64,000 nt of DNA from Bacteroidota bacterium (lineage in GTDB: Bacteria > Bacteroidota > Ignavibacteria > OLB7), in NCBI GenBank assembly GCA_018266795.1, contig JAFDZV010000010.1, positions 102,287 to 166,286 of the forward strand, written 5' to 3'. Positions 16,922 through 26,800 of the stretch are shown piece by piece (within the stretch, counting starts at the first letter, position 1; each line of letters begins with the position of its first letter). The notes beneath the pieces are model-generated. The model worked only from the letters and a program-made list of their open reading frames with translations, was not told the DNA's origin and did not search any database. The translations under genes were made by a program, and so were the position numbers.

Positions 16922-17334
16922 GGCGTTGTTGTCGGCTTGAAACCGTTGCTGCAGCCGGTCCGCAGCCGGATCGGGAACAGCCTGACGTGGGAGAATGATT
17001 GTCGGCCGGACGCGCCTGAGTGGGAGTTGCCGGAGGAGATCATCGAAGCGAAAGGAGTGCGGCATCAACGGAGCGGGAACACCGCCATGCATGCGCGTCT
17101 CCGGCAACGGGATCGAGCGCAGTATTGACCGGCGAGGAATATATCATTCGCCCCGTAATCAATTGCACGCACCCGCGGCCGGAAGTGAAGGCACAGGCGC
17201 GCGCGCCATGCCCGCGCCAAAGGCGGGCAACACGGCATCCGTACGTGCATCCCCGGGGCCGGCAATTGAAGCGCCCGCCTCCGGATGATCGGAGAGCGGG
17301 CGCGTTGTGCGAATTCGATTCGCGATGCTTCAGG
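16922..17334. other. Intergenic region upstream of the WD40 gene
   Basis: A 413-nt stretch with no supported gene. It should hold the promoter for the WD40/OmpA pair and the terminator hairpin at 17271-17303 belonging to the preceding gene. Confidence 0.5.
17271..17303 (-). terminator. Hairpin after the secreted hypothetical gene
   Basis: Strong stem GCGCCCGC...GCGGGCGC (8 bp, extended by CTCC/GGAG with a bulge), 30-60 nt downstream of the stop of the minus-strand gene at 17335. The T tract on the minus strand is weak (TTCAATTG). Confidence 0.55.
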
Positions 17335-17934
17335 TTAGTTGCCCAACGTCAGCGAAAGATTCGAGAGCGTAAAGACCTTCTGGCCCGGGTTGTTCACATC
17401 CTCGAAGTCCACCGTCCCAACCAGATTGAAGACCTCACCGGTGGCGGAGAACGGATAGAACGACTGCAGATTCAGGCTGGAAAGATGCAGCGGGGTCTGG
17501 CTCTGGAACGTACGACCCGGGAATGCACCGATTGTGCCATTGACGTAGAAATAGAGATCGCCGGTTGCGGGGAAGCCGCCATCGGCGTTCTGCGAACTGA
17601 TCGTCGAGTTCTGAACCGTGCGGCTCACATCGAAGTTCCACTGCACTGCGCCAAGCACTGCATTCTGTCCGTTCCCAGTCCACTGTACCGGCTGGAGGTT
17701 GCTTGTATTGCGGTCATTGCTGACAACATTGTACGTGGCGATGCCCTGCGTCGAGAACTGGGTCTGCGGGAAAATCGCGCTCTGCAGCGTTGCAAAGCAA
17801 CGGAAGATACCGCGGCCGCACAGGAAGTTCCCCAACGGTGCAGTGCCAGGGAGAGCTGCTTGCACCGACGTGGATGCCATGAAGGCAGCCAATGCGAGAG
17901 CCAGAATCGAGAGGGTCTTTCTGTTGATCTTCAT
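17335..17934 (-). CDS. Secreted hypothetical protein
   Basis: Protein of 199 aa with a classical signal peptide (MKINRKTLSILALALAAFMA, cleavage after VQA about residue 26). The mature part is beta-rich with two Cys near its N-terminus (FLCGRGIFRCF) and no recognised domain. The start ATG at 17934 has AGGAGAACA upstream. It is monocistronic, with its own terminator hairpin. It resembles small T9SS-independent periplasmic or outer-membrane-associated proteins, but no function can be assigned. Confidence 0.8.
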   Translation of the reverse strand: MKINRKTLSILALALAAFMASTSVQAALPGTAPLGNFLCGRGIFRCFATLQSAIFPQTQFSTQGIATYNVVSNDRNTSNLQPVQWTGNGQNAVLGAVQWNFDVSRTVQNSTISSQNADGGFPATGDLYFYVNGTIGAFPGRTFQSQTPLHLSSLNLQSFYPFSATGEVFNLVGTVDFEDVNNPGQKVFTLSNLSLTLGN

Positions 17935-18289
17935 AAGGATGTTCTCCTCGTTGATTGGATTATGAAGGTGTTGTTGTGTGCGACAGCATTGAGTGATCGA
18001 CGTTGCTGTAGCGATGGCAACATTATCGATACTCACCTTGGGAAACTTCTTCTACCTTGCCCTAATTCCAATCGGATATGAGGGGATGTGATCCGGACAG
18101 TCCTGGGTATCGGCAATCAGTCTTCTGAACTGTCATCATCTATGCGGCACTTGCCGCAGCGACGTCCCGAAGGGGTAGCCAAACGCCCCCGTGCCCCGGT
18201 CTGGAAACGGCAAGGCCGCGAGTTTCCCCTGGCTCGGGTCTCGCGGCCGGTACATGTCCCGTGCGGTGCCCGGTTGGGCAAACCGCGGC
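17935..18289. other. Intergenic region with hairpin
   Basis: A 355-nt stretch without a gene, holding the promoter of the secreted hypothetical gene (minus strand) and the hairpin at 18214-18248 that follows the ABC transporter operon. Confidence 0.5.
18214..18248 (-). terminator. Hairpin after the ABC transporter operon
   Basis: Perfect 9-bp stem GGCCGCGAG...CTCGCGGCC with a 17-nt loop, about 45 nt downstream of the substrate-binding protein stop on the minus strand. It is followed on that strand by TTGCCGTTT. Candidate terminator of the importer operon. Confidence 0.5.
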
Positions 18290-19321
18290 TCAGCGCGCCG
18301 AGGCTGTTACCGAATCCACTTCGATGACTGCCGGTTCGATATCGGCCGGAATGAAGCTCCGGTCCACGAGATCCTTGATGGCGATCGGCTTGGCAAGGAT
18401 GCCTGCGGCCAGCGCCATGTCGTGGATCTTCTGCAGCTCCGCATCGGTTGGTGCAAGCATGCGGTAGCTCACGCGATCCGGCGGGCGCGTGAGCACGTAG
18501 CGCACCAGTTTCTCATCCTGCCGGAAGTACGGGGAGGCAACGTGTGCCGCCTCCAGGCGATGCCGTTCGGCCCACTCCCCGCTCTCGGCAATACCCCGCA
18601 CCAGATCGCGTACCACGTCCGGGTGCTGACGGATCAATCGTTCGGTAACCACGAGCACGCAGGAGATGAAGCCGGGCCAGATATCCTTCGCCATGTAGAG
18701 CACCCGTCCCGAGCTGTCCAGTTCGGCCTTCGCGGCATGCGGCTCCCCAACGAAGTAGGCATCGATCGCCTTTGCCTTCAACGCGGCCGGCATATCCGGC
18801 GGCGCCATCTGCACAAAGTGGATATCGTTGGGGTCCACTCCCTGATCCTGCATCAGCTTTCGGATCACCAGGTACTGATTGCTGTACTTGCTCGGGATGG
18901 CGAACACCCGGCCGCGGAGGTCGCGCAGATCGTGCACCTCGAGATCGCGCCGTACCATCACTGTGGAGCCGTCGCGATGCCCCAGATAGACGATCTTCAC
19001 CGGCACTCCCTGCGCCCGCATCTGCATGGCAAGTGGAGCGATCATGAACGTGGCATCGAGATTCCCGGACTTGATTGATTCCACTATGGTCGGGAAGTCC
19101 GTGAAGCGCTGCGCGTCGAATCGGATACGCCTGCTCGTCTTGGTGGCGAACGCCGTAACCGGACAGGTCAGATGGCAGGTCACCGGAAGAAAGCCCACGG
19201 AGAGGTGCTCCCGCGCCGCGGCGTTCGCGAGCTGCCAAGGTTTGTAGCGCAGCACGCCGAGGCCCGCTGTCACGATCATCGCTCCAACCAGCCACCGTGC
19301 CGTAGCTCCTGGTATCTTCAT
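18290..19321 (-). CDS. ABC importer substrate-binding protein (NrtA/SsuA/TauA-NMT1 type)
   Basis: Protein of 343 aa with an N-terminal hydrophobic segment (ATARWLVGAMIVTAGLGVL) as signal or anchor and an NMT1/SsuA-like two-lobed binding fold. Typical family features are GFLPVTCHLTCPVTAFA near the start, SGNLDATFMIAPLAM, GRVFAIPSKYSNQ, and VGEPHAAKA. The unusual pair of Cys in TCHLTC could touch the ligand or a metal. The substrate cannot be told from sequence; the family takes nitrate, sulfonates, taurine, bicarbonate or pyrimidines. Its start codon lies in ATGA overlap with the ATPase gene; it is the last gene of a three-gene operon. Confidence 0.87.
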   Translation of the reverse strand: MKIPGATARWLVGAMIVTAGLGVLRYKPWQLANAAAREHLSVGFLPVTCHLTCPVTAFATKTSRRIRFDAQRFTDFPTIVESIKSGNLDATFMIAPLAMQMRAQGVPVKIVYLGHRDGSTVMVRRDLEVHDLRDLRGRVFAIPSKYSNQYLVIRKLMQDQGVDPNDIHFVQMAPPDMPAALKAKAIDAYFVGEPHAAKAELDSSGRVLYMAKDIWPGFISCVLVVTERLIRQHPDVVRDLVRGIAESGEWAERHRLEAAHVASPYFRQDEKLVRYVLTRPPDRVSYRMLAPTDAELQKIHDMALAAGILAKPIAIKDLVDRSFIPADIEPAVIEVDSVTASAR

Positions 19322-20082
19322 AACTGGCCAACCTCCCGTGCCTGCAAGTGTGGAATCCTCTCCCCTCCATCATCGTCGAAGCCAAGCGTCTCGAGTGTTC
19401 GGTGAACGACATCGGCAACCTCCGGATGCGTGCACTCACGCGGCCTGGGAAGCGCGATCGCGATCTCGCACCGGACGTGGGCCGGGCGTTCGGTAAGCAC
19501 CACCACGCGATCGGCAAGCTGTGCGGCCTCCTCGATGTCGTGCGTAACCAGCACGACCGTTCGGGGCCGCTCGCGCAGGATCAGAGCAAGCTCGTTCCGC
19601 ATGCGGAGCCGCGTAAGGTAGTCGAGCGAGGAGAAGGGTTCATCCATCAGCAGGATGTCCGTATCCCCCGTCAGCGCACGCGCCAGTTCAACGCGCTGGC
19701 GCATCCCGCCCGAGAGCTGATGAGGATAGTGCCGTTCGAACCCCTCCAGCCGGATGAAGTGTATCATCTCCGCAATCGCTGCATTGCGCTCCGGTTCGGA
19801 GAGGCCGCGCACGCCGAGCGCGATGTTCTCGTGAACCGTAAGCCACGGGAACAGGCCGTCGTGCTGATACACCGTTCTGATACGCCCGCTGCTCACGATG
19901 CTTCCAGAGGCCGGGCGGATGTAACCGGAGAGAATGTTGATAAGCGTGGTCTTCCCGCAACCGGATGGCCCCACGATTGCCACGAACTCGTTGCGGCGTA
20001 CCGAGAGCGAGACATTGCGCAGCACCGGTACTCCGCTGAACTCGTGCGAGACACGGCCAAGTTCAAGCATGTTATTGTTCAT
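19318..20082 (-). CDS. ABC importer ATPase (NrtD/SsuB/TauB type)
   Basis: Nucleotide-binding subunit of 254 aa. Walker A GPSGCGKTT (about 39-47), signature LSGGMRQRVELARAL (about 126-140), Walker B DILLMDEPFSSLD, and the H-loop VLVTHDIEEA are all intact. It powers uptake with the neighbouring permease. The ATG at 20082 overlaps the end of the permease gene by 11 nt; its own end overlaps the binding-protein start by 4 nt, so the three are made together. The closest subfamily is nitrate/sulfonate/taurine importers. Confidence 0.95.
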   Translation of the reverse strand: MNNNMLELGRVSHEFSGVPVLRNVSLSVRRNEFVAIVGPSGCGKTTLINILSGYIRPASGSIVSSGRIRTVYQHDGLFPWLTVHENIALGVRGLSEPERNAAIAEMIHFIRLEGFERHYPHQLSGGMRQRVELARALTGDTDILLMDEPFSSLDYLTRLRMRNELALILRERPRTVVLVTHDIEEAAQLADRVVVLTERPAHVRCEIAIALPRPRECTHPEVADVVHRTLETLGFDDDGGERIPHLQAREVGQL

Positions 20083-20842
20083 ATCCCCAACGTACGTTTG
20101 GTAGGGTCGTAAGCCGGCGCAGCACTCTGTCGATACCGACGCCGATCAATCCAACAACCAGCATGTTTGCCACGAGCAGATCCATGCGCAACCCGTTCCG
20201 CGCATCCCAGATTGCGAAACCCAGGCCGTCGCGGCCGGCGATCATCTCGGCCGCCACCACCACCAGCCATGCAAGGCCGATCGTTACGCGCAGCGCGGTG
20301 ATCACTCCGGGCGCTATCGCCGGCAGCATCACCTCCAGAAGAAGCCGGCGTCCGGTGATGCCGAAGTCGTGTGCAACGCGGAAGTAGACTGCAGGCATCG
20401 CCGCGCTTGCAGCAAGTGTGGAGAGCACCACGGGAAAGAAGGAGGCGATGAAGATCAGGAAGATCGCAGGCGCATCGCCGATGCCGAACCACAGAATCGC
20501 GAACGGTATCCACGCGAGCGGCGAGAGGCTGCGGAAGAAGTTGATGGCCGGCAGGAACGTGGCGCGCGCCGCGATATGGCGCCCCAGATAGAGACCTGCC
20601 GGGATGCCGAGGAGCACGGCCAGCATGAAGCCTGCCATTACACGCCAGAGCGATGTCACGATATCGTTTGCAAGTCTGCCGCTGGTGATCTCCGTGATCA
20701 GCCCGCGAACAACGGAGCCGGGGGATGGAAAGAGCGATTGGGGGAACACGCCGGCGCGCGCGAGGCCCCACCAGATCGCAGCTCCGCAGATGCAGGCGGC
20801 AACCGGAAGCAGACGATTTCGTGTCGTGGCCGTTATCATCAT
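20072..20842 (-). CDS. ABC importer permease (SsuC/TauC type)
   Basis: Integral membrane protein of 256 aa with about six membrane segments and the conserved cytoplasmic loop for ATPase contact (DFGITGRRLLLEVMLPAIAPGVITALRVTIGLAW). BPD_transp_1 family, SsuC/TauC/NrtB-like. First gene of the permease-ATPase-binding protein operon. The start ATG at 20842 is followed by a second ATG, either of which could be used. Confidence 0.93.
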   Translation of the reverse strand: MMITATTRNRLLPVAACICGAAIWWGLARAGVFPQSLFPSPGSVVRGLITEITSGRLANDIVTSLWRVMAGFMLAVLLGIPAGLYLGRHIAARATFLPAINFFRSLSPLAWIPFAILWFGIGDAPAIFLIFIASFFPVVLSTLAASAAMPAVYFRVAHDFGITGRRLLLEVMLPAIAPGVITALRVTIGLAWLVVVAAEMIAGRDGLGFAIWDARNGLRMDLLVANMLVVGLIGVGIDRVLRRLTTLPNVRWGYEQ

Positions 20843-21172
20843 GATGTCGGTATCCTGTTGCCATCCCGTTGCGGAACGCCTTCGACCTTCCGCAGCAGCC
20901 GTACCGAAATGCTCCGCAACACGCGGAGCAGCCCGTGACGGCGCGGCCCCTGAAGCCGCGGCCTGAGACAGCCGGTTGAACGAAATGCCGGGGGCGCCAC
21001 AGTGCTGCGGACACTACGGCGATCCCCCGACGACCAACGGAGGCCGGACACTAGGGTGTAAGGCGTCCGCGGCCAGATCTTTGCCGCGCCCTCGCATGGA
21101 CACCGCACAACGAACCGGGCATCGGGGCAGATGCCCGCAACGCATTCGTACGCAGCACACATGCGACGCGCA
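20843..21172. other. Leader region of the ABC importer
   Basis: A 330-nt stretch between the AraC gene and the permease gene. No gene supported. It contains a short perfect hairpin GCTCCGC-AACAC-GCGGAGC at 20911-20929, about 70 nt before the permease start, which could be a leader structure or the terminator of the upstream AraC gene. I looked for known riboswitch consensus elements and found none that fit. Confidence 0.45.
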
Positions 21173-22069
21173 TCACTCGCCACCCAGCCCCAGGTAGGCG
21201 GCGAATAGAAACGGCAAGGCGATCAGGATGGGGGGATCGGTAATTCGTGGTGCACGGAGATTCAGGTGCACATCCTCCACGCATTGCTGATTGCTGATTG
21301 CACAGCGGGGCGATCGATCACGCAGCATCATTTCGGGGAGGAAGAAGTCCATGGGATTCAGCGGCAGCGGAATTGCAACCGCGAGCACGTAGTACACGCC
21401 GTCGGGAAGCAGCGGAATGAAGTAGTTCCCGCCGCCGAACAGAAGATCGCCGGCAAGCGGCAGCGCCTCCGGAATCTGCTGTTCGAATACGCCGACGAAC
21501 ACCACGCCGTTCATTGTCGATTCGTCGCTCGAAATCGCAACGCTCCCCTTCACCGCGAGATGCCGGCGGTCCACGCGTGCACGGGCCTCGGCCACCAGAC
21601 GCACGACTTCCATCATCGACATGTTGATGTCCACCGGAAGGCGCCGCCACTTCCTCGGTGTCACGCCAACAAGCCGCGTAAAGTGCGTGGTGAACGTTCC
21701 AAGGCTGCTGAACCCGGTTTCGAAGCAGACATCCGTGATGCTCATCCGCGTTGTCAGCAGCAGCTTCTTGGCATACTCCAGCCGGAGCGTGGCAAGGAAC
21801 TTGCGCGGCGAGACGCCCGTGACGCCGCCGAAAACCCGGTTGAAGTGGAACCGGCTCAGATGTGCTATCTCCGCCATCTCATCCAGCGTCAGCGGATTGT
21901 CCAGACGTTCGCGCATCACCCGGATCACACGTTCCACCGCTGCCTGGCGCCACTCCGCCGTATCCTGCTGATCCGCGGCGTTGGACGGCTGCAGCAGCTC
22001 GGCTCCCTTCCGGGACAGGGTGGCTGCCCCTTCCATGATCGCACTCTTCACGTGCGGGAAATCATACAT
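21173..22069 (-). CDS. AraC-family regulator with C-terminal ligand-like domain
   Basis: Protein of about 298 aa. Unusually, the DNA-binding part comes first: an AraC HTH domain at about 45-145 (LDEMAEIAHLSRFHFNRVF, SITDVCFETGFSSLGTFTTHF, GVTPRKWRR). It is followed by about 150 aa that may sense a ligand (MNGVVFVGVFEQQIPEALP, PDGVYYVLAVAIP). The start ATG at 22069 gives the family-typical N-terminus. It lies 75 nt after the E10 thioesterase gene on the same strand, so it may be the last gene of the enediyne-type operon or have its own promoter. A TTCCAC-rich inverted repeat sits between them. It is the best candidate for a pathway-specific regulator. Confidence 0.85.
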   Translation of the reverse strand: MYDFPHVKSAIMEGAATLSRKGAELLQPSNAADQQDTAEWRQAAVERVIRVMRERLDNPLTLDEMAEIAHLSRFHFNRVFGGVTGVSPRKFLATLRLEYAKKLLLTTRMSITDVCFETGFSSLGTFTTHFTRLVGVTPRKWRRLPVDINMSMMEVVRLVAEARARVDRRHLAVKGSVAISSDESTMNGVVFVGVFEQQIPEALPLAGDLLFGGGNYFIPLLPDGVYYVLAVAIPLPLNPMDFFLPEMMLRDRSPRCAISNQQCVEDVHLNLRAPRITDPPILIALPFLFAAYLGLGGE

Positions 22070-22101
22070 AACACTTGCCCCCAACCGGAATACAGTACGT
22101 G

Positions 22102-22136
22102 TTCCACACTGTTCGCGCATTCCACCCATGGTGGAA
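22102..22136. promoter_or_regulatory. TTCCAC direct/inverted repeat before the AraC gene
   Basis: TTCCAC at 22102-22107 and 22120-22125, then the inverse GTGGAA at 22131-22136; the last two form a hairpin TTCCACC-CAT-GGTGGAA (7-bp stem). The block lies 33-67 nt upstream of the AraC start and ends 9 nt downstream of the thioesterase stop. It could be an operator of the AraC protein or an attenuating hairpin. Confidence 0.4.
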
Positions 22137-22144
22137 CGCCGCAC

Positions 22145-22582
22145 TCACACGGCATACGATTCGTCCGCGTAGTTGCGCAACGCATCGCGCAGCCCGCTCG
22201 GAATCGGAACCGGCTCCATCCTCTCCTCCACACGGCGCATACACGCCACCTCCTGCTCGCCACGCGCAATCAGCTCCTCTCCGCCGTCGTGCTCGCGCCA
22301 GTAGGCGAAGCGGAGCGTGATCCGGTTCTGAGCGATGCCTCCCAGACTCATCCGAACGACGATCCTGTCGAACGCCGTGAGCTCCGACATGTACTCGCAC
22401 GAGACGCGAACCGTGACGATGGCGAACCCTTCGGAGAAATCCTTGAGCAGATCAACGCCATGTTCGTAGAGGAACATCTCACGGCAGCGCCCCTGCCAAC
22501 GGATGTGATTGACGTAGTAGACATTGCCGACGAGATTGGTCTCCTCGAAGCCAACCACATGCCTGTATTCGAACCAGCGCAT
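22145..22582 (-). CDS. Enediyne-type E10 thioesterase (hotdog)
   Basis: 145-aa hotdog thioesterase with the features of the enediyne PKS-associated TE (SgcE10/CalE7/DynE7 type): EYRHVVGFEETNLVGNVYYVN and WQGRCREMF near the N-terminus. In known systems this enzyme hydrolyses the polyene chain from the PKSE, and the conserved Arg and Asn take the place of the usual acidic catalytic residue. It lies at the end of the UnbL-UnbV-UnbU-PKSE set, the order seen in enediyne cassettes, but one lipoprotein gene intervenes. Start ATG at 22582 with GGTGA upstream. Subfamily call from motif recognition; high confidence. Confidence 0.92.
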   Translation of the reverse strand: MRWFEYRHVVGFEETNLVGNVYYVNHIRWQGRCREMFLYEHGVDLLKDFSEGFAIVTVRVSCEYMSELTAFDRIVVRMSLGGIAQNRITLRFAYWREHDGGEELIARGEQEVACMRRVEERMEPVPIPSGLRDALRNYADESYAV

Positions 22583-22638
22583 CGTTCACCGTCAGTATGA
22601 TGTTGAGCCGCGAAGCCGACATTTGCCGGAGCACGAAA

Positions 22639-23802
22639 TCATTGAACACGCGACACCGAGACGGGCGCGCTCAGGATGCCTTCGTACTCGAAGCCGGCTG
22701 GATACGCCGAGCGATGTGTTACGGCGTACTGTGCGGCGCTGCGGCCATCGTATGTCAGATCCACGAAGCTCGTCTGCTCCGCCGGAAGTGAGGCGATGCG
22801 CTGCCAGGAGCCGTCGGTTGCCATCCTGTAGACATTGTAGCCGCTGATGTTCACCGGGCGCGCCGCCCCGGCGCTGGAGGCCCACTCGATCCGCAGACCT
22901 CCAACCGGTCCCTTCTTCCATGGACGCGATGCGGAATCCAGCAACTGCGCCTGCAGGATGCGAGGCGGCTGCGAGAGATAATTCGTGCCGCGGCTTCCGA
23001 AGGTGAAGCGGGTCTGCAACACCGTGAGCATCGGCGCCGGCGGGGGCGCCGCACCATTCAACACGAAGAACGGAACCGGTCCGTTGGCGAGCGTCAGCAC
23101 CATCCCCTTCGGCGGCCACGTGCGGCTGTAGCCGGTGAACTCCGGTACCATGCGCGGCCCGAGACGCAATGGTTTGGTTGCGCCGCGGAGAATCATGTCG
23201 AACTCCAGCGGGCCACGCAGCGTTACTTCGTAGCCGCCACGCTGGGCACCCGTTGCCGGGCGCGCGGTGAGCGTTCCCTCGCCGTTCGGAAGGTAGAGCA
23301 CCCACTTCATGGCATACGGGGAGTCCGCTTGTCCGAAGTGAGCGAATCGCAGTACGGACATGGCTGAACCGGAGCCGCTCGCCCCGGGCTGGCACGCGAA
23401 CCCGGCGGCGTCGGAGATGGCCTCGGACCGCAGCCGGACGGTATCGCGCATCGCTATCGCCTCCACCTCGAACGTCACAGGCACATTGAACGGCATCTGA
23501 CCGGAGGTCGCAATCGTCACAGGCCCGGGTACGGGCGCCGCGCTGTCCGCCCGTGCATGTGCTGCCGCGTGCACTCCCGAATCCACCGGAGCTGCCATGC
23601 CGGGATTGGTAGCCGCCACCGACGCAATCGAAGCGCTGTCAACAGGATGCGGCGCCTGACTCGCGGCCGAAGCGGGTGGAGGCGCGGGCCGGGATGCGGC
23701 ACCTTCCGTTTTCACTCGGGGCTCCTGCGGCACCTGCGCACCGCACGATGCCAGGATTGCTGCGATCGGAGCCAGAGCGGACAATGCGGCGAACAGTTTC
23801 AT
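22639..23802 (-). CDS. Lipoprotein of unknown function inside the enediyne-type operon
   Basis: Protein of 387 aa. Lipoprotein signal MKLFAALSALAPIAAILASC (lipobox LASC). It is followed by a long Ala/Pro/Ser-rich linker (about 25-95) and a beta-rich region with VRLRSEAISDAAGFACQ and GGYEVTLRGPLEFDMIL. The C-terminal ~90 aa read like a fibronectin III module (RPVNISGYNVYRM, SFVDLTYDGRSAAQYAVTHRS). It should be anchored in the outer or inner membrane facing the periplasm. It is 27 nt downstream of the PKSE and 56 nt upstream of the E10 gene, so it is co-transcribed with the polyketide machinery. I know no such protein in the canonical cassette; it could bind, carry or protect against the product. 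Confidence 0.8.
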   Translation of the reverse strand: MKLFAALSALAPIAAILASCGAQVPQEPRVKTEGAASRPAPPPASAASQAPHPVDSASIASVAATNPGMAAPVDSGVHAAAHARADSAAPVPGPVTIATSGQMPFNVPVTFEVEAIAMRDTVRLRSEAISDAAGFACQPGASGSGSAMSVLRFAHFGQADSPYAMKWVLYLPNGEGTLTARPATGAQRGGYEVTLRGPLEFDMILRGATKPLRLGPRMVPEFTGYSRTWPPKGMVLTLANGPVPFFVLNGAAPPPAPMLTVLQTRFTFGSRGTNYLSQPPRILQAQLLDSASRPWKKGPVGGLRIEWASSAGAARPVNISGYNVYRMATDGSWQRIASLPAEQTSFVDLTYDGRSAAQYAVTHRSAYPAGFEYEGILSAPVSVSRVQ

Positions 23803-23829
23803 GCGAATACCTCGATGCGAACAGCGGGT

Positions 23830-26800
23830 TCAACCAGCATGACGGCCCTCGTTTCGATCACGCACTGCCACCGCAACGGCCAGCGACGGCGACGTAGCGG
23901 ACGATGCGGCCTCATCCCGATCGACATAGGTGCCGACCACCAGCGGCCCGCTGCGAAGAAGCGCCCAACCATCCGGGCCCGCCGAATCGAATGTCAGCGG
24001 TGCCGCATGGGTAAGGCCGGCCTTCTCCAGAGACTCCGATGCGGCCCAGACACGGGTGGCCGCGGCGTCCGGATCTTCGGTCAGCTCGCTCGCAATCAGC
24101 TCCGCAAGCGCGTGACGTTCGGTCCCCAGCAGTCCCCGCCACAGTTCCGCCTCACGGCCGGCCACCGGCTCGATGTCGCATCCCACATCACCCTGCGCCG
24201 CAACGGCGAGCGTGGTTCCGCCTGCGTGTGATGCCGAGAGGCCGGTGCCGTCGTGTGCAACAGGCTTCCCATCACCGCGACGCGCGATCCGGGTCTTCAC
24301 GCCGGCGGCCTCGCGCAACGCGCCGTTGCTCCGCTCGCGACGCTCGGTTCCGCTCCATTCCACCGTCTTCCAATCCGGCGCCTTCGGTTCCGCGCTCTGC
24401 TTCACCGCCACGCTCAGCGCCGCACCCGGCACAATCTCCGCCATCCGACGCTCCACGTACGGCCCGAGCAGAATCGGCCCCCACGCATCCCGATGCCGGT
24501 TCCGCTCCACCGCATGCAGAAGCAGACCGCGCCACTGCTCGCATATGCGCCCGCTTCCATCGCGGATATCCATGTCGTAGAGGAAGTCATCCCCTTCGTG
24601 CCAGCGTTCGCGCGCATGAACGTGCATCACACCATCGGCTGGCGCTGACCCGATCACGATGCGTTCAACGGAAACCGGGAGGAGTGTCATGTGCGGTATG
24701 CATCCCTGGATGCAGTGGATGGCCGCGTCGCGAGCACCGGGATCGCCCAGCAGACGACGGCCGGGGAGGTACTGGCTGAACCATGCAACGGATGAGTCCA
24801 CCGCGATGTCCGCGATGCACTCCAGCGCACGCAGCGTGCGATACCCGCGCAGGCGGCGGAAGCGCCCTCGCTGGAACAGGATCTCGCTGTACATCGTACG
24901 GTCGGCATCGAACGGAAGCAGTTCCTCCGGCAGACTCCATTCCGTCTCGCCCGGGATATTCTCCGGCTCATCCGAAACATTCTCCGGCTCATCCGAAACA
25001 TTCTCCGGAACTGCGCGACAGGTGGCGGAGAAGTGATCGGCCTGGAACCCGGTCTCGGCGCTGCGAAGCGCCAGATCGATCTCTCCCGACTCGCGACGAA
25101 GCGCCGCCACCCGCACGGTTACACGCTCGCCCGCAGGAACAACCACCGGGCGTGCGAAGCGAACGTTCGTGAACATTACTCCACCCTCGTCCGATCCGCG
25201 GAGCGCGGAGGCCGCCTGAGCAAAGGCCTCCAGCCCCATCACCGCCGGCACGATCGCCTCGCCGCGCAGCGTGTGATCGGCCAGATACGGATCCGTATCG
25301 GACGAGACGTGGGCGTCGGCAACCAGCTCTATGCCCGGATAGTGAACCAGCGGCGACTCGAGGAAACGAAGCAGTGGAAGTTCCGGCCGCGCCGTTCGTA
25401 TCGTCGGCAGCGATCCGAAGCGGCTGGTCACCACCAGCGCCACATCCGCCGGCCGCCCCGCAACCACCCGCAGGAGCATGTCGATGCCGGCCTCGGGAGG
25501 TATGGGATGAATACCTTCTCGCATCAGCGCCTCCACACGTCCCAGACGCTCCCCCATTCCCACTCCGCTCCAGATGGACCACTCCAGCGCAATGCATCGG
25601 CACTCCGGATGTTCCTCCCCCCATTGCTCCGTCAGCCTGGTGAGCCACTCGTTCGCCAGCGCGTAGTCCGCCTCGCCGCGAAGACCGGCGCGACCGATGA
25701 TGGAGCTGAAGGTGATAAGGAGCTTCAGATGTCCGGGATCGAGCGCCGCGAGAATGTTGCGCGCTCCATGCACCTTCGGCCGCAGCGTGCGTGCGAAATC
25801 ATCCGCACTCAACAGGTCTATCGCCTGCGGCACGTTGGTGCCGGCGCCGTGCAGGAATGCGGTAACCGGTTGCCCGAGGCGCTCCTGGCCAAGCAACAGA
25901 GCCGCACGCACCTCATCGGCATCACCGGCGTCGGCGCTCACGTATTCGTAGCGGATTCCGGCATCATCCAGCCGCGCAAGGTTTGCAGCAAGCTCCGCGT
26001 CGTTGTCCGGACGCGCACGCCCCATCAGCAGGAGCGCGGCACCATAGCGGCGTGCCAGTTCCAGCGCACTCTCCGCCGCAATCCCCTTCCCGCCGCCGGA
26101 TACCAGCAGCAGATCGTTCTCACCCAGCGGCACCGCATCGAACGGCTCCACATCCACTCGCTCCAACAGCGGCGTAAGCCGTGCGCCGCCGGCATCGTAG
26201 TGGATCTCCCTGTATCCGCCCCCGGATGCGGCGGCGACCTCCGCTGCAATCCATGCCATCGCTTCCGGATGATCGTACGAAGGGAGATCGATCACCGTCA
26301 CCGGAACGCGAGGCTTTTCCAGATGCAGCGTTCGCGCAAAGCCTGCTGCGCCGCCGTTGCACTGCAGGAGAACCCAGCATCCCTTGTTGACGGCATTCAG
26401 CACGCGCACACTTTCCAGGAGAAGCGGAACAACCTCATCGCCCGCCTGCTCCGGCAGACACACGAACACACCGTCTCCTTCCGCCCGCTCGAGAACGGAC
26501 CGAACGGCCGGCGCAATCGGATGGCCCTCGGGAGCAATCAGACGCCAAGCGCCGGGAACACCGGCCTCACGGACGGGAAGCGGCCCGGCATCGACCAGCC
26601 GCGATGCGAACGTGCGGACCCATGTATCCACTCCCTGCGGCGGCCCGGCCGGCTCCGCAACCTCCTCACCTCCCGACGTGGAGCGAAGCAGCTCCAACGC
26701 CTCCGCCACTTCGATCACCGTGGCATTGGCGAACTGCGTCGGGGACGCCGGCGACGGCAGGCCGATTCCCTTGGCGGCGGCGATCACGATCTGGCCGATC

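Noticed and set aside
20843..21172. TPP riboswitch upstream of the ABC importer (a CTGAGA box is visible on the plus strand)
   Set aside because: The box is on the wrong strand for the importer genes, and the second conserved thi-box half is missing.
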